Shown here piece by piece: positions 41,767 to 50,616 of a stretch of 64,000 nt of DNA. The stretch is from contig DFKY01000003.1 in the NCBI GenBank assembly GCA_002374095.1, positions 1 to 64,000 on the forward strand, given 5' to 3'. The stretch comes from Lachnospiraceae bacterium UBA3633 (lineage in GTDB: Bacteria > Bacillota > Clostridia > Lachnospirales > Lachnospiraceae). A program made the translations under genes and the position numbers. The notes beneath the pieces were generated by a model. It saw nothing but the letters and a program-made list of their open reading frames with translations, was not told the origin of the DNA and ran no database searches. The first letter of the stretch is position 1. Each line of letters begins with the position of its first letter.

Positions 41767-42689
41767 TTAATTCCGTTAGAAAACTTATATACATAGTGCC
41801 AAATTCTTATGAAGGTAAGTACCTTAAAGACTTTTTGGCTGCAGAAGGTTTCTCTCAAGACCTTATTAAACATGTGAAAAAAACCTTAAGCATGGATATG
41901 TTTCATATATTAACCGCAGGCGAAGAAATAAAAATTGATATAATTGAAGACGAAAACTCTGATATAGAGCCAAATGATAAACTAAAATACGAGATAATGT
42001 ATGAAGATGAAGATTTAATCGTTATAAATAAGCCATCCGATATGCCTATACACCCATCGCAAGGCAATCACTTAAATACCCTTGGCAATGCTCTCGCAGC
42101 TTACTATAACGATCGAAACTTTGTCTATAGACCAATCACAAGGCTCGATAGAGATACAAGCGGGGTATGTCTCATAGCCAAAAATAAGTTTTCCGCTTCT
42201 GCTCTTTCTCTCTACATTGCTAAAAACTTCATCAAGAGATCATATCTTGGGCTCTGCAAAGGAAATATCTACAATGCATTAAAAGTAAATAATAATTTTG
42301 AAGGTATTAGTGATATAGAATATATGACAGATCTACAACTTCTTGTAAGATCCCCTATAAAAAGAGAAAATGACTCTACCATCAAGAGATGTGTAGCACT
42401 TGATGGAGAGCCAGCAATTACTAAAGTATGCGTATTAAAATATTATAAAAAATATGATATATCTCTTTGTAAGTTTTTACTTTACACAGGCCGTACCCAC
42501 CAGATAAGAATTCATATGAAGCATATTGGTTTCCCAATCATTGGCGATTTTCTCTACAATCCAGACTACTCTCTTATCACACGTCAGGCACTTCATTCAA
42601 GCGAATTGATACTTACTCACCCAATTACCAAGATGATAATGAGATTCGATGCGAAGCTCCCTGATGATATGCGACTTCTCATGCAATAA
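41763..42689 (+). CDS. RluA-family pseudouridine synthase
   Basis: 308 residues. An S4-like N-terminal region (about 12-60) precedes the RluA catalytic domain: LIVINKPSDMPIHPSQGN (about 90), RLDRDTSGVCLIAKN (about 130) with catalytic Asp, and TGRTHQIRIHMKHIGFPIIGD (about 246). It modifies uridines in rRNA or tRNA; the exact site is not predictable. Its ATG overlaps the rfbC stop (ATGA) and its stop abuts that of the convergent lipoprotein gene. Confidence 0.95.
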   Translation: MINSVRKLIYIVPNSYEGKYLKDFLAAEGFSQDLIKHVKKTLSMDMFHILTAGEEIKIDIIEDENSDIEPNDKLKYEIMYEDEDLIVINKPSDMPIHPSQGNHLNTLGNALAAYYNDRNFVYRPITRLDRDTSGVCLIAKNKFSASALSLYIAKNFIKRSYLGLCKGNIYNALKVNNNFEGISDIEYMTDLQLLVRSPIKRENDSTIKRCVALDGEPAITKVCVLKYYKKYDISLCKFLLYTGRTHQIRIHMKHIGFPIIGDFLYNPDYSLITRQALHSSELILTHPITKMIMRFDAKLPDDMRLLMQ

Positions 42690-43718
42690 CTAATTATCTA
42701 CATCTTCATAAAACTCTACTTCTACATCATCACTACCATCTACATTTATATCTTTTTCACTTTTTTCCGTTTTACTATTATCTACTTGAACATCCTTATC
42801 TCCAGACAATGCTCTACATATTGCTATTATAATAAGAATTACAAGTAGTATCACAAGACCAGATATTATAGCAGGTAAATGTGTAATTAAATATACAAAA
42901 AGACTTACAAAAAACATCTTAGTATCTTCAAAATTTTTCTTTATAAGTTTTATTATATTTTCTCTTGAATAATCATCTGATGGTGTAAGTTCTGAAAGCT
43001 CTTTAACTTCTGCAATATTCATATTGACTGTAGAATAATTTACTTGTTTGTCAAGCCTTCCCAACTTCTTTGATAAGTTTTCAAGTTCTCTTCTTACATC
43101 AGAAAGCTTGCTTTCAATATTTATCATATCTTCTACATTTTTAGCTTTCTCCATAAGTTCATTAAGTTTATCTTCTTCTATCTTAAGTGTTTTAATTCGG
43201 CCTTCTGTGTCATCATACTCTTCAGTTATATCACGAGTATTTTCATTTCTAAATGTGATATTGAGTGTACCACCCACATCATTTAAAAAACTATCAAGAC
43301 TTTCAGCTGGCACTCTTATAGAAAAATAAGCATTTTTTCTATAATTAGTATCATCAATACTTCCTGTATCCACATAAGAACTATCAATGATTCCATTATA
43401 TTTTGCTACATGTTCTCTTACCCATGTCAAAGATTCATCAAATTCTTTAGTTTCTGCACTTAAATCAACTGTCTTAGTGATTTTTTGAGTGCTGACATCC
43501 ATACTTTCTTCCGTACTATAAGCACCAATAGCATCATTCATTGTCACTTTATATGATGTAGGTGCCGCAAAACCACGAGCAGCATATGTATCTACCGCTG
43601 CAACACTTGTCTCTGCAACCACAGTTCCTTTACTACTATTGACTGTGCAAGCAAATAAAGTTAAAATAACAATAGCCATAGTGAAAACTAAAGCAGTTTT
43701 CTTAATTATCATTTTCAT
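42690..43718 (-). CDS. DUF4349-like lipoprotein
   Basis: 342 residues. Lipobox LFAC (Cys about 24) after a typical signal peptide, a beta-rich domain (about 70-190: TYKVTMNDAIGAYSTEESMDVSTQKI..., SIRVPAESLDSFLNDVG), a coiled coil (about 190-255, RIKTLKIEEDKLNELMEKAKN) and one C-terminal transmembrane segment (about 285-306) followed by an acidic cytoplasmic tail. This layout is the DUF4349 family of cell-envelope proteins, function unknown. Its stop abuts the rluA-type gene's stop, leaving no terminator space. Its start is only 27 bp from the divergent DUF1461 gene. Confidence 0.9.
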   Translation of the reverse strand: MKMIIKKTALVFTMAIVILTLFACTVNSSKGTVVAETSVAAVDTYAARGFAAPTSYKVTMNDAIGAYSTEESMDVSTQKITKTVDLSAETKEFDESLTWVREHVAKYNGIIDSSYVDTGSIDDTNYRKNAYFSIRVPAESLDSFLNDVGGTLNITFRNENTRDITEEYDDTEGRIKTLKIEEDKLNELMEKAKNVEDMINIESKLSDVRRELENLSKKLGRLDKQVNYSTVNMNIAEVKELSELTPSDDYSRENIIKLIKKNFEDTKMFFVSLFVYLITHLPAIISGLVILLVILIIIAICRALSGDKDVQVDNSKTEKSEKDINVDGSDDVEVEFYEDVDN

Positions 43719-43745
43719 ATTCTACCTCCAGCACTTAAAAATTTT

Positions 43746-44459
43746 ATGTATAATAGTAATAATTTAAAGCAAAATAAAATATATTATTCAATTTTTTCTG
43801 TGAGTTTAGTGTATTTCTTGCTATTCTCAGCATTTTATCTTGTATGCTTTATTGACAAAGACGGATTATATAAACTTATCATGTCTGAGAGATCTTTTGA
43901 AAATCTTCCATTTGCACTGACAAACGATAATCTGAAGCTTATATCAGAAGAACTTATGAAATATATATCAGGAAGATTACAATTTCTCGAGACTAAAGTA
44001 ACTATAGATGGCGTATTGACTGATTTTTATTCTGTCAGGTCAAAAATTCATATGGCAGATGTGAGAAACTTAATAGTCGCTTTTTTAAAGATTTATTATA
44101 TATCCATCATGTGTCTCATCATCTCGCTTTTCAAAATCATACGGTATGATAAGTTTTTACAAATTCTTAAAGTTATATATAAAAGAGTTGTAGTAATTAT
44201 ATCAATTGTGCTTACAGCAATTTTTGCTTTTGCAGCAATTAATTTTGAGACATTTTTTATACACTTTCACGAAGTGCTTTTCACCAATGATCTATGGCTA
44301 CTTGACCCATCTGAAGACTATATCATCTGTCTCTTACCAGAAAAAATCTTTATGATTTATGGTTTTAGAATCATAGTATCTATGATTATATCGATTCTTT
44401 TTTCTCTTTTTGTTCTTCAAATCGTGTCAAAAATTCAATCTCGCCAAGAAGCCAGATAA
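43746..44459 (+). CDS. TIGR01906/DUF1461 family integral membrane protein
   Basis: 237 residues with four hydrophobic segments (about 15-35, 115-130, 145-170, 210-230) and a conserved extracytoplasmic segment HFHEVLFTNDLWLLDPSEDYIICLLPEKIF (about 175-204) characteristic of the family. Function unknown. The called ATG includes TATAAT two bases later, so this ATG may lie in the promoter; an in-frame GTG about 54 nt downstream is an alternative. Its last 74 nt overlap the convergent DUF3881-like gene. Confidence 0.85.
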   Translation: MYNSNNLKQNKIYYSIFSVSLVYFLLFSAFYLVCFIDKDGLYKLIMSERSFENLPFALTNDNLKLISEELMKYISGRLQFLETKVTIDGVLTDFYSVRSKIHMADVRNLIVAFLKIYYISIMCLIISLFKIIRYDKFLQILKVIYKRVVVIISIVLTAIFAFAAINFETFFIHFHEVLFTNDLWLLDPSEDYIICLLPEKIFMIYGFRIIVSMIISILFSLFVLQIVSKIQSRQEAR

Positions 44460-45381
44460 CGCCTCTAAATCTTCTACCAGGAAGTGGTTCTCCCTCAAGA
44501 TCCTTTTCATTGATCATAAGGTTAAACTGTAACCCCATGGTTGACACTCTCATCTCATACATTTTTTCTTTCGTAAAATTGTTGACTTTCTGTGTCACAC
44601 TAAGTATTTCTGCAACTATCTGATATTTATCGCACTCTATGCCATGTGGTACAAGACTTGTCTCGACTATAGAGTAAAGATCTTCATTCTTTAGTCTCAT
44701 TTCTTGAGACCCTACATAATTTCTTGGTAGTTTAATACCTATACCTATACTTACTTCTTTTTTATCAATCCCATCAGAAAAATCATTTATATCATCAATA
44801 AACTTTGTAGTAATTGGTCTATCATCAAAATCATCTTCATCATCATATATATCATCAAAGCTCTGATTTAATTTCTTTTTATCAGCAAATTCATTTACAT
44901 TTTTACTTTTGTTGTCTACAGGAAGTATTATTTTTCCTTCTACAGATAATGCTGATAAGAAAATTCTATCTATCTTAATATCTGAAAACTTATATTTCTT
45001 CAAAAGGCTATTATATACATTGCCATTTGTTAGATAAAATATAAGCGCTATGCCCATCCTATAATCATCAATTATGCCAGCATATGACTCCTTGTCACTA
45101 TGCTTTTCAATAGTGCATTCCTCTATAAGAGTATAATCATATCCTTTAAGAAAAGGATAATAAAAGTCAATTTTAGCTAAAGAGTTTTTTTCTTCTTCTC
45201 CGATAACAGATATTCCTGCACCACTACATACATCAATATTATATTGACCGCATAATCTCATATCGCTTGTTATGTAAGTGCTTACAAGATTTTCATCTTT
45301 TAGATGTTCATCAAAAAATGAATTAATCTGTGTCACCCTTTCAAACTCACTAAATCCAACTGCTCTTAAATATTTATGCAT
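44386..45381 (-). CDS. DUF3881-like protein
   Basis: 331 residues without signal peptide or membrane segment. MHKYLRAVGFSEFERVTQINSFF at the start, an acidic low-complexity patch at about 180-195 (DDIYDDEDDFDDR), and EGEPLPGRRFRGVIWLLGEIEF near the end are the features I associate with the DUF3881 family of Lachnospiraceae-type bacteria. Function unknown. Its 3' end overlaps the 3' end of the opposite-strand DUF1461 gene by 74 bp. Confidence 0.85.
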   Translation of the reverse strand: MHKYLRAVGFSEFERVTQINSFFDEHLKDENLVSTYITSDMRLCGQYNIDVCSGAGISVIGEEEKNSLAKIDFYYPFLKGYDYTLIEECTIEKHSDKESYAGIIDDYRMGIALIFYLTNGNVYNSLLKKYKFSDIKIDRIFLSALSVEGKIILPVDNKSKNVNEFADKKKLNQSFDDIYDDEDDFDDRPITTKFIDDINDFSDGIDKKEVSIGIGIKLPRNYVGSQEMRLKNEDLYSIVETSLVPHGIECDKYQIVAEILSVTQKVNNFTKEKMYEMRVSTMGLQFNLMINEKDLEGEPLPGRRFRGVIWLLGEIEFLTRFEEQKEKKESI

Positions 45382-45594
45382 ATTTACTCCTTAAAAATTC
45401 ATAAAATTAAGTAAATTCTTTAAAAATATTAAAATTAGAAAAATTATTTAAATCACGAAATCTAACAAATTATAAAAAATATTAAAATAATAAAAATTTA
45501 CAAAATTCTTTATATATAATAAATTCTATGCATTCAAGGTAATATGTTTACTATCATTATATAAATTGTAAAAATTCGTAAAAATAATATAAAA
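45382..45594. other. Extremely AT-rich gap, no gene
   Basis: Nearly all A and T, with reiterated TAAAAATATTAAAAT-like and AAAATTCTTTA-like strings on the plus strand. No open frame of note. It contains the promoter region of the minus-strand DUF3881 gene and the tail of the GIY-YIG gene. Low-complexity spacer. Confidence 0.6.
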
Positions 45595-45933
45595 TTAAAA
45601 AACTCTTACAAATGAATAAAATTCAAAATTATTCATAAAAATTATTTTGAACGCCTTTTTATTGGCTATGATTTCTTCTTTATCTTTTCTTTCCAATGCC
45701 TTTATACGATACTCAAGCTTTGAAGCAAGGCTTTTTGGATTATCACATTTCTTCGTCTTCCAGACAGCCATCAAGTTTTTAACGCCAAATGCACTTGTGT
45801 ATTTTGCACCTTTATTTTTTGTCTTGTGTTCTGTAAATCTTCGTTCTATATCGGTAGTAATGCCAGTATAATATGCACCATTTGCACATTCTAAAATATA
45901 TACATAATATGTTTTAGCTACATTTTTTTTCAT
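45595..45933 (-). CDS. GIY-YIG nuclease-fold protein (YazA/UPF0213-like)
   Basis: 112 residues. TYYVYILECANGAYYTGITTDIERRFTEHKTK (about 8-39) is the GIY-YIG core in its Y-V-Y...Y-T-G form, with the metal-binding Glu further on and GAKYTSAFG as usual in YazA/YhbQ proteins. The role in bacteria is unclear; some homologs act in DNA repair. The last about 20 residues (IIFMNNFEFYSFVRVF) run into the AT-rich gap and look foreign to the family, so the original stop may have been lost. Confidence 0.88.
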   Translation of the reverse strand: MKKNVAKTYYVYILECANGAYYTGITTDIERRFTEHKTKNKGAKYTSAFGVKNLMAVWKTKKCDNPKSLASKLEYRIKALERKDKEEIIANKKAFKIIFMNNFEFYSFVRVF

Positions 45934-45939
45934 ATATGT

Positions 45940-46863
45940 TTAAGTGCCTGTGCCACTAGTCAAATATCTTTGTACAGATGTTATAGCATTTGCTCCATCT
46001 GCACATGCAGTTATTACTTGTCGAAGCGCTTTTCTTCTTGCATCACCTGCTACAAAAATTCCTGGTGTAGAAGTGATACAATTTTCCGAAGCAACTATAT
46101 AATCATTGTCCATCTCAACTTTACCTTTTAAAAGTGCTGTGTCTGGTGCGATACCTATACCTACAAATATTCCATCAAGTGTAAGTTCAGAAGGTATCAC
46201 ATCTCCTTTTCTTCTTATGAGAGCTCCTTCTACTTTTAAATCACCAATTATTGATTCAACTTGCACTTCATATAGTATCTCAACGTTTGTAAGTTTTTTT
46301 ACTTCTTCTTGCAAAATTTTTGTTGCTCTCATTTCATTTCTTCTCATTATGAGATATACATGTTTTGCAATTCGCGACATAAATATAGCATCTTCTACCG
46401 CTACATCACCACCACCAATTACTCCAACCACTTTATCCTTATAAAAGGATCCATCACATGTAGCACAATACGACACTCCATTGCCTACATAATGATCTTC
46501 GCCTTCAAAACCATACTTTTTAGGACTTGCACCTGCAGCATATACTATACTTCTTGTCTCATATATATTATCTTTTGTCTTTACTTTTTTTATAGGCAAA
46601 TTATAATCAATTATGTCTTCTGCTTTTTCGCTTACAATCGTGACTCCTATTTCCATCGCATGTCTTCTCATGCTATCATATAATTCTTGCCCAGAAACAT
46701 TATTAAAGCCAGGATAGTTGCATACCTCATAAGTATTGCATATCTGACTACCAATTGAATACTTATCTTGCAAAAGAAGCACATTAAGACAAGCTCTTTT
46801 TGCATATATCCCTGCGGTAAGACCTGCTGGCCCAGCTCCAATTATAATCACATCATATAGCAT
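45940..46863 (-). CDS. trxB: Thioredoxin-disulfide reductase
   Basis: 307 residues, NADPH-dependent flavoenzyme that reduces thioredoxin. FAD motif GAGPAGLTAGIYAKR (about 9), active-site CATCDGSF (about 134-141, CxxC), NADPH motif GGGDVAVEDAIFMSR (about 152) and GIFVAGDARRKALRQVITACADG near the end. Length normal. Thioredoxin is not adjacent. Lies between the GIY-YIG and SDR genes on the minus strand, 16 nt after the SDR gene, so probably one operon. Confidence 0.96.
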   Translation of the reverse strand: MLYDVIIIGAGPAGLTAGIYAKRACLNVLLLQDKYSIGSQICNTYEVCNYPGFNNVSGQELYDSMRRHAMEIGVTIVSEKAEDIIDYNLPIKKVKTKDNIYETRSIVYAAGASPKKYGFEGEDHYVGNGVSYCATCDGSFYKDKVVGVIGGGDVAVEDAIFMSRIAKHVYLIMRRNEMRATKILQEEVKKLTNVEILYEVQVESIIGDLKVEGALIRRKGDVIPSELTLDGIFVGIGIAPDTALLKGKVEMDNDYIVASENCITSTPGIFVAGDARRKALRQVITACADGANAITSVQRYLTSGTGT

Positions 46864-46879
46864 CTTTTCTCCTATCCAT

Positions 46880-47572
46880 TTATTTTAGTCCATTATTGAT
46901 TTCAATAATGTCACCTGTCTTATACTGATTAGTTGAAATGATATTATATATTTTATCAGCTACTTCTTTTGTCGTATACATTCTATTATTATCAAGCCTT
47001 TTTATAAAATCTTCTTTTTCATCACTTGTCAGATTACTATTCATATCTGTATCAACAGCACCAAGTGCAAACGCTACAACATCGACGCTCGACTCACTAT
47101 ATTCTTTGGCAAGGGCCTTTGTAAAAGCATTTACACCGCCTTTTGTCATAGAATAGACAGTTTCCATTGATGCGCCAACTATCCCCCACACAGAAGAAAT
47201 ATTGATTATGATGCCTTCTTTCTTTTTAAGCAAAGCCTTACTTACAAGCTTTGTCGTTAAAAACATATAGTCAAGATTGGCATAAACTACCTCTTTGTAC
47301 CTGTCATAACTTATGTCCTGCAAAAGCCCATAATCGCATTTTCCTGCATTATTGATAAGTATATATATGTCATCTATGATGTCTTCTTCATCAAGCAAGC
47401 CTTTTTTTATTATCACTTTTCTACTATATTTACTTTCAATCTCACTTTTTAATAGTGACAAAGCTTCTATACTCTTTTCGCAGGTCAAAATTAGATTGTA
47501 TCCACTCTCTGCGTACTTATATGCCAAAGCTTTTCCTATACCACGACTTGCTCCAGTAATAACTACATACAT
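46880..47572 (-). CDS. Short-chain dehydrogenase/reductase (SDR)
   Basis: 230 residues. Rossmann TGASRGIGKALA (about 5-16), NNAG (about 76), the Ser at about 127 (INISSVWG), catalytic YSMTKGG (about 140, YxxxK) as in FabG-like SDRs. The substrate cannot be predicted. It is the gene before trxB in the same direction, after a PotD-like gene (12 nt). Confidence 0.92.
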   Translation of the reverse strand: MYVVITGASRGIGKALAYKYAESGYNLILTCEKSIEALSLLKSEIESKYSRKVIIKKGLLDEEDIIDDIYILINNAGKCDYGLLQDISYDRYKEVVYANLDYMFLTTKLVSKALLKKKEGIIINISSVWGIVGASMETVYSMTKGGVNAFTKALAKEYSESSVDVVAFALGAVDTDMNSNLTSDEKEDFIKRLDNNRMYTTKEVADKIYNIISTNQYKTGDIIEINNGLK

Positions 47573-47583
47573 ACCATAAGCCC

Positions 47584-48711
47584 CTAAGATTTTATCTTTT
47601 TATATGCATCACTATAATTCTCTTCAAAATCTCCAAGATCTTTATATAGTTCATACATCCCTATATTATCGAGATTTGGAAATATTGCTTCATCATGAAG
47701 AATGCTTTCCCCATCTCTCTCTTTTATCAATTCTATAGTTTTAAGATTTGCTATACCATAATGCATATAATCATAATTTTTAAGTGCAATCTCAGGTTCA
47801 AGCATATAATCTATCCATTTTTTTGCAAGTTCAGGATTTTTTGCATTTTTAGGTATCACCCATGCATCAATAGTGAAATTAACTCCTTCTTCAGGAAGTA
47901 TATATTCATATTCATAAGGTGCCCCTTCACTTTTTATGTATTCTACTTCTCCACTATACATGACGGCTATACTGCCATTTGCTCCCACCATCTTATCGCG
48001 AAGGTCATCTATCATATAAGCATTTACTAAAGGCTTTTGCTTTATAAGATCATTTGTCGCTATATCAAGCTCATTTTGATTTTTTGTATTTAATGAAAAA
48101 TGATTTTTCTTAAGTCCAACCATAAGAAGATCTCTCATAGCATCTTGCATAAGTATCTCACCTTTATAGGATTCATCCCAGAGATCACTCCATTTATTTG
48201 GGTACTTAAGTTTTTTTCTGTCAAGCTCTGTCTTGTTGTAGATAAGCCCTAAAGTAGAATGAACATACGGCACAGCATAAGTGTTGTTCTTATCAAACGA
48301 ACTCATTATATCAAGTAATCTTTTATCTATATTTTCATAGTTAGGAAGTGTATCTATATTATATTCATAAAGCAAATCTTGGTTTATCATTTTTTCTATC
48401 ATATAATCTGTAGGGCAAAGCACGTCATATACTCTTGCTCCTTTTGACACTACCGCATACATCTCTTCATTAGTATCGAACTCATCATAAACCACTTCGC
48501 AATTATACTTTTCCTTAAATGAATCTATAACAGATTTGTCAATGTATATACCCCAATTATACACATATAGTGTTTCTTTTTTAGCAGCATCATTTTTAGC
48601 ACTACTGCCACATGAAGAAAGTAGAAGTAACAATGTAAAAAGAAAGATTATAAAAATTTTTTTCATTGGATTTTTCATACTTTTTAAATTATATCTAATG
48701 CTACTCTTCAT
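47584..48711 (-). CDS. PotD-like extracellular solute-binding lipoprotein
   Basis: About 375 residues. Lipobox LSSC after a hydrophobic signal; the mature N-terminus YVYNWGIYIDKSVIDSFKEKYNCEVVYDEF is typical of PotD/PotF spermidine/putrescine receptors. VLCPTDYMIEKMI and NFTIDAWVIPKNAKNPELAKKWIDYMLEPEIAL fit too. The start is uncertain: ATG 48711 overlaps the end of lepA, while ATG 48678 gives a cleaner signal peptide (MKNPMKKIF). No ATPase or permease genes potABC are adjacent, so this is an orphan receptor. Confidence 0.9.
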   Translation of the reverse strand: MKSSIRYNLKSMKNPMKKIFIIFLFTLLLLLSSCGSSAKNDAAKKETLYVYNWGIYIDKSVIDSFKEKYNCEVVYDEFDTNEEMYAVVSKGARVYDVLCPTDYMIEKMINQDLLYEYNIDTLPNYENIDKRLLDIMSSFDKNNTYAVPYVHSTLGLIYNKTELDRKKLKYPNKWSDLWDESYKGEILMQDAMRDLLMVGLKKNHFSLNTKNQNELDIATNDLIKQKPLVNAYMIDDLRDKMVGANGSIAVMYSGEVEYIKSEGAPYEYEYILPEEGVNFTIDAWVIPKNAKNPELAKKWIDYMLEPEIALKNYDYMHYGIANLKTIELIKERDGESILHDEAIFPNLDNIGMYELYKDLGDFEENYSDAYKKIKS

Positions 48712-50512
48712 CAAGTTTCAATACTGCCATAAAGGCTGACTGTGGTATCTCTACAGCACCAAATTGTTTCATTCGTTTTTTCCCTTCTTTTTGTTTCTCA
48801 AGAAGTTTTTTCTTTCTTGTTATATCACCACCATAGCATTTTGCAAGCACATCTTTTCTCAATGCCTTTATCGTCTCTCTTGCAATTATCTTGCCACCTA
48901 TTGCAGCTTGAAGTGGTATCTCAAAAAGCTGTCTTGGTATCTCTTCTTTCAGCTTTTCACACATTTTTCTGCCTCTTTCTTCAGCAGATCCGCGAAATAC
49001 TATAAATGACAATGCATCTATATTTTCATGATTAACCAATATATCAAGCTTACATAGATTTGACTTTTGATACCCTTTAAGATTATAGTCAAGTGAAGCA
49101 TATCCTCGACTTCTTGATTTAAGTGCATCAAAAAAGTCATATATTATCTCATTTAATGGCAATTCATATTTTAAAACTGCCCTATTTTCTTCTATATAAT
49201 CAATATTTTGATATACTCCTCTTCTCTCTTCGCACAATTTCATTATTGATCCTATATACTCTTTTGTAACCATAATTTCTGCATTAACTATAGGCTCTTC
49301 CATATGATCTATAAGTGATGGGTCAGGTAAATTTGTAGGATTAGTTAATATTTCCATGGTTCCATCCGTTTTATATACATGGTATACAACTGATGGTGAT
49401 GTAGTGACTAAATCAAGGTCAAATTCTCTCTCAAGTCGCTCCTGTATCACATCAAGATGTAAAAGCCCAAGGAATCCACACCTAAAACCAAATCCAAGTG
49501 CCACAGATGTCTCCGGCTCATACGAAAACGCAGCATCATTAAGCTGCAACTTTTCAAGTGCATCTCTAAGGTCAGGATACTTTTGTCCATCACTTGGATA
49601 AAGTCCACAGTATACCATAGGCGTTACTTTTTTATACCCAGGTAGTGGCAATGCTTCATTTGAAAGTTCAGTTACTGTATCTCCTACTCTTGTGTCCCTT
49701 ACACTCTTTATAGATGCAGTAATATATCCCACATATCCTGGATATAAAGCATCTGTCGATATATATTTACCTGCACCAAATACTCCCACTTCTACAACTT
49801 CAAACGTAGCACCTGTTGCAATCATTTTTATTTTTGTACCCTTTTTTACAATCCCATCAAAAACTCTTATAAAGACTATGACACCTTTATAAGAATCATA
49901 TATAGAATCAAATATGAGTGCTCGAAGTGGTTTTGTCTCATCCCCACTTGGTTTCTTTATATACTTAACTATAGCTTCAAGTACATCCTTTACATTCTCA
50001 CCAGTTTTCGCAGAAATTCTTGGAGCATTTTTTGTATCTATACCTATGACATCTTCTATTTCACTACATACTCTATCAGGTTCTGCTGATGGAAGATCAA
50101 TTTTATTGATTACTGGTACTATATCAAGATCATGATCAAGTGCAAGATATACATTGGCAAGAGTTTGTGCCTCTATACCTTGCGCTGCATCCACAACAAG
50201 TATCGCTCCCTCACACGCTGCAAGTGATCTACTCACTTCATAAGTAAAGTCAACATGACCCGGTGTATCAATTAGATTAAAAATATACTCATTACCATCA
50301 TCTGCCTTATATGTCACTCGTACAGTTTGCGACTTTATAGTTATCCCTCTTTCTCTCTCAATATCCATATTGTCAAGAACTTGTTCTTTCATCTCACGTT
50401 CTGTAAGAGTTCCTGTCAATTCAAGAATACGATCAGCGAGAGTACTTTTGCCATGATCGATATGAGCTATTATACAAAAATTTCTTATGTTGTCTTTATT
50501 TATTTTTTCCAT
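48701..50512 (-). CDS. lepA: Elongation factor 4 (LepA)
   Basis: About 603 residues, translational GTPase that can back-translocate ribosomes. G1 AHIDHGKSTLADR, G2 RGITIKSQTV, G3 DTPGHVDF and G4 NKID, followed by the LepA-specific C-terminal domain. ATG 50512 is the natural start (MEKINKDNIRNFCI); a TTG nine bases upstream is also open. No Shine-Dalgarno sequence is seen, because a palindromic repeat sits directly before the start. It overlaps the PotD-like gene downstream. Confidence 0.95.
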   Translation of the reverse strand: MEKINKDNIRNFCIIAHIDHGKSTLADRILELTGTLTEREMKEQVLDNMDIERERGITIKSQTVRVTYKADDGNEYIFNLIDTPGHVDFTYEVSRSLAACEGAILVVDAAQGIEAQTLANVYLALDHDLDIVPVINKIDLPSAEPDRVCSEIEDVIGIDTKNAPRISAKTGENVKDVLEAIVKYIKKPSGDETKPLRALIFDSIYDSYKGVIVFIRVFDGIVKKGTKIKMIATGATFEVVEVGVFGAGKYISTDALYPGYVGYITASIKSVRDTRVGDTVTELSNEALPLPGYKKVTPMVYCGLYPSDGQKYPDLRDALEKLQLNDAAFSYEPETSVALGFGFRCGFLGLLHLDVIQERLEREFDLDLVTTSPSVVYHVYKTDGTMEILTNPTNLPDPSLIDHMEEPIVNAEIMVTKEYIGSIMKLCEERRGVYQNIDYIEENRAVLKYELPLNEIIYDFFDALKSRSRGYASLDYNLKGYQKSNLCKLDILVNHENIDALSFIVFRGSAEERGRKMCEKLKEEIPRQLFEIPLQAAIGGKIIARETIKALRKDVLAKCYGGDITRKKKLLEKQKEGKKRMKQFGAVEIPQSAFMAVLKLDEE

Positions 50513-50519
50513 ACTTGCC

Positions 50520-50606
50520 AAAGGGCGGATGAAATCCGCCCTTTTAAATTGGGCTTGTATAACTCGCCCTTACCTTTGGCTCGTATAACTCGCCCTTACG
50601 AGTTTT
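50520..50606. repeat. Cluster of three palindromic repeats between lepA and pgk
   Basis: One GGGCGGAT-GAA-ATCCGCCC palindrome (50523-50542) of the same type as the one at 6955, followed by two GGCT(T/C)GTATAACTCGCCCTTAC units (about 50551-50573 and 50579-50601). Together they occupy almost the whole lepA-pgk gap and lie where lepA's ribosome-binding site would be. Confidence 0.88.
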
Positions 50607-50616
50607 TAATTATTAA

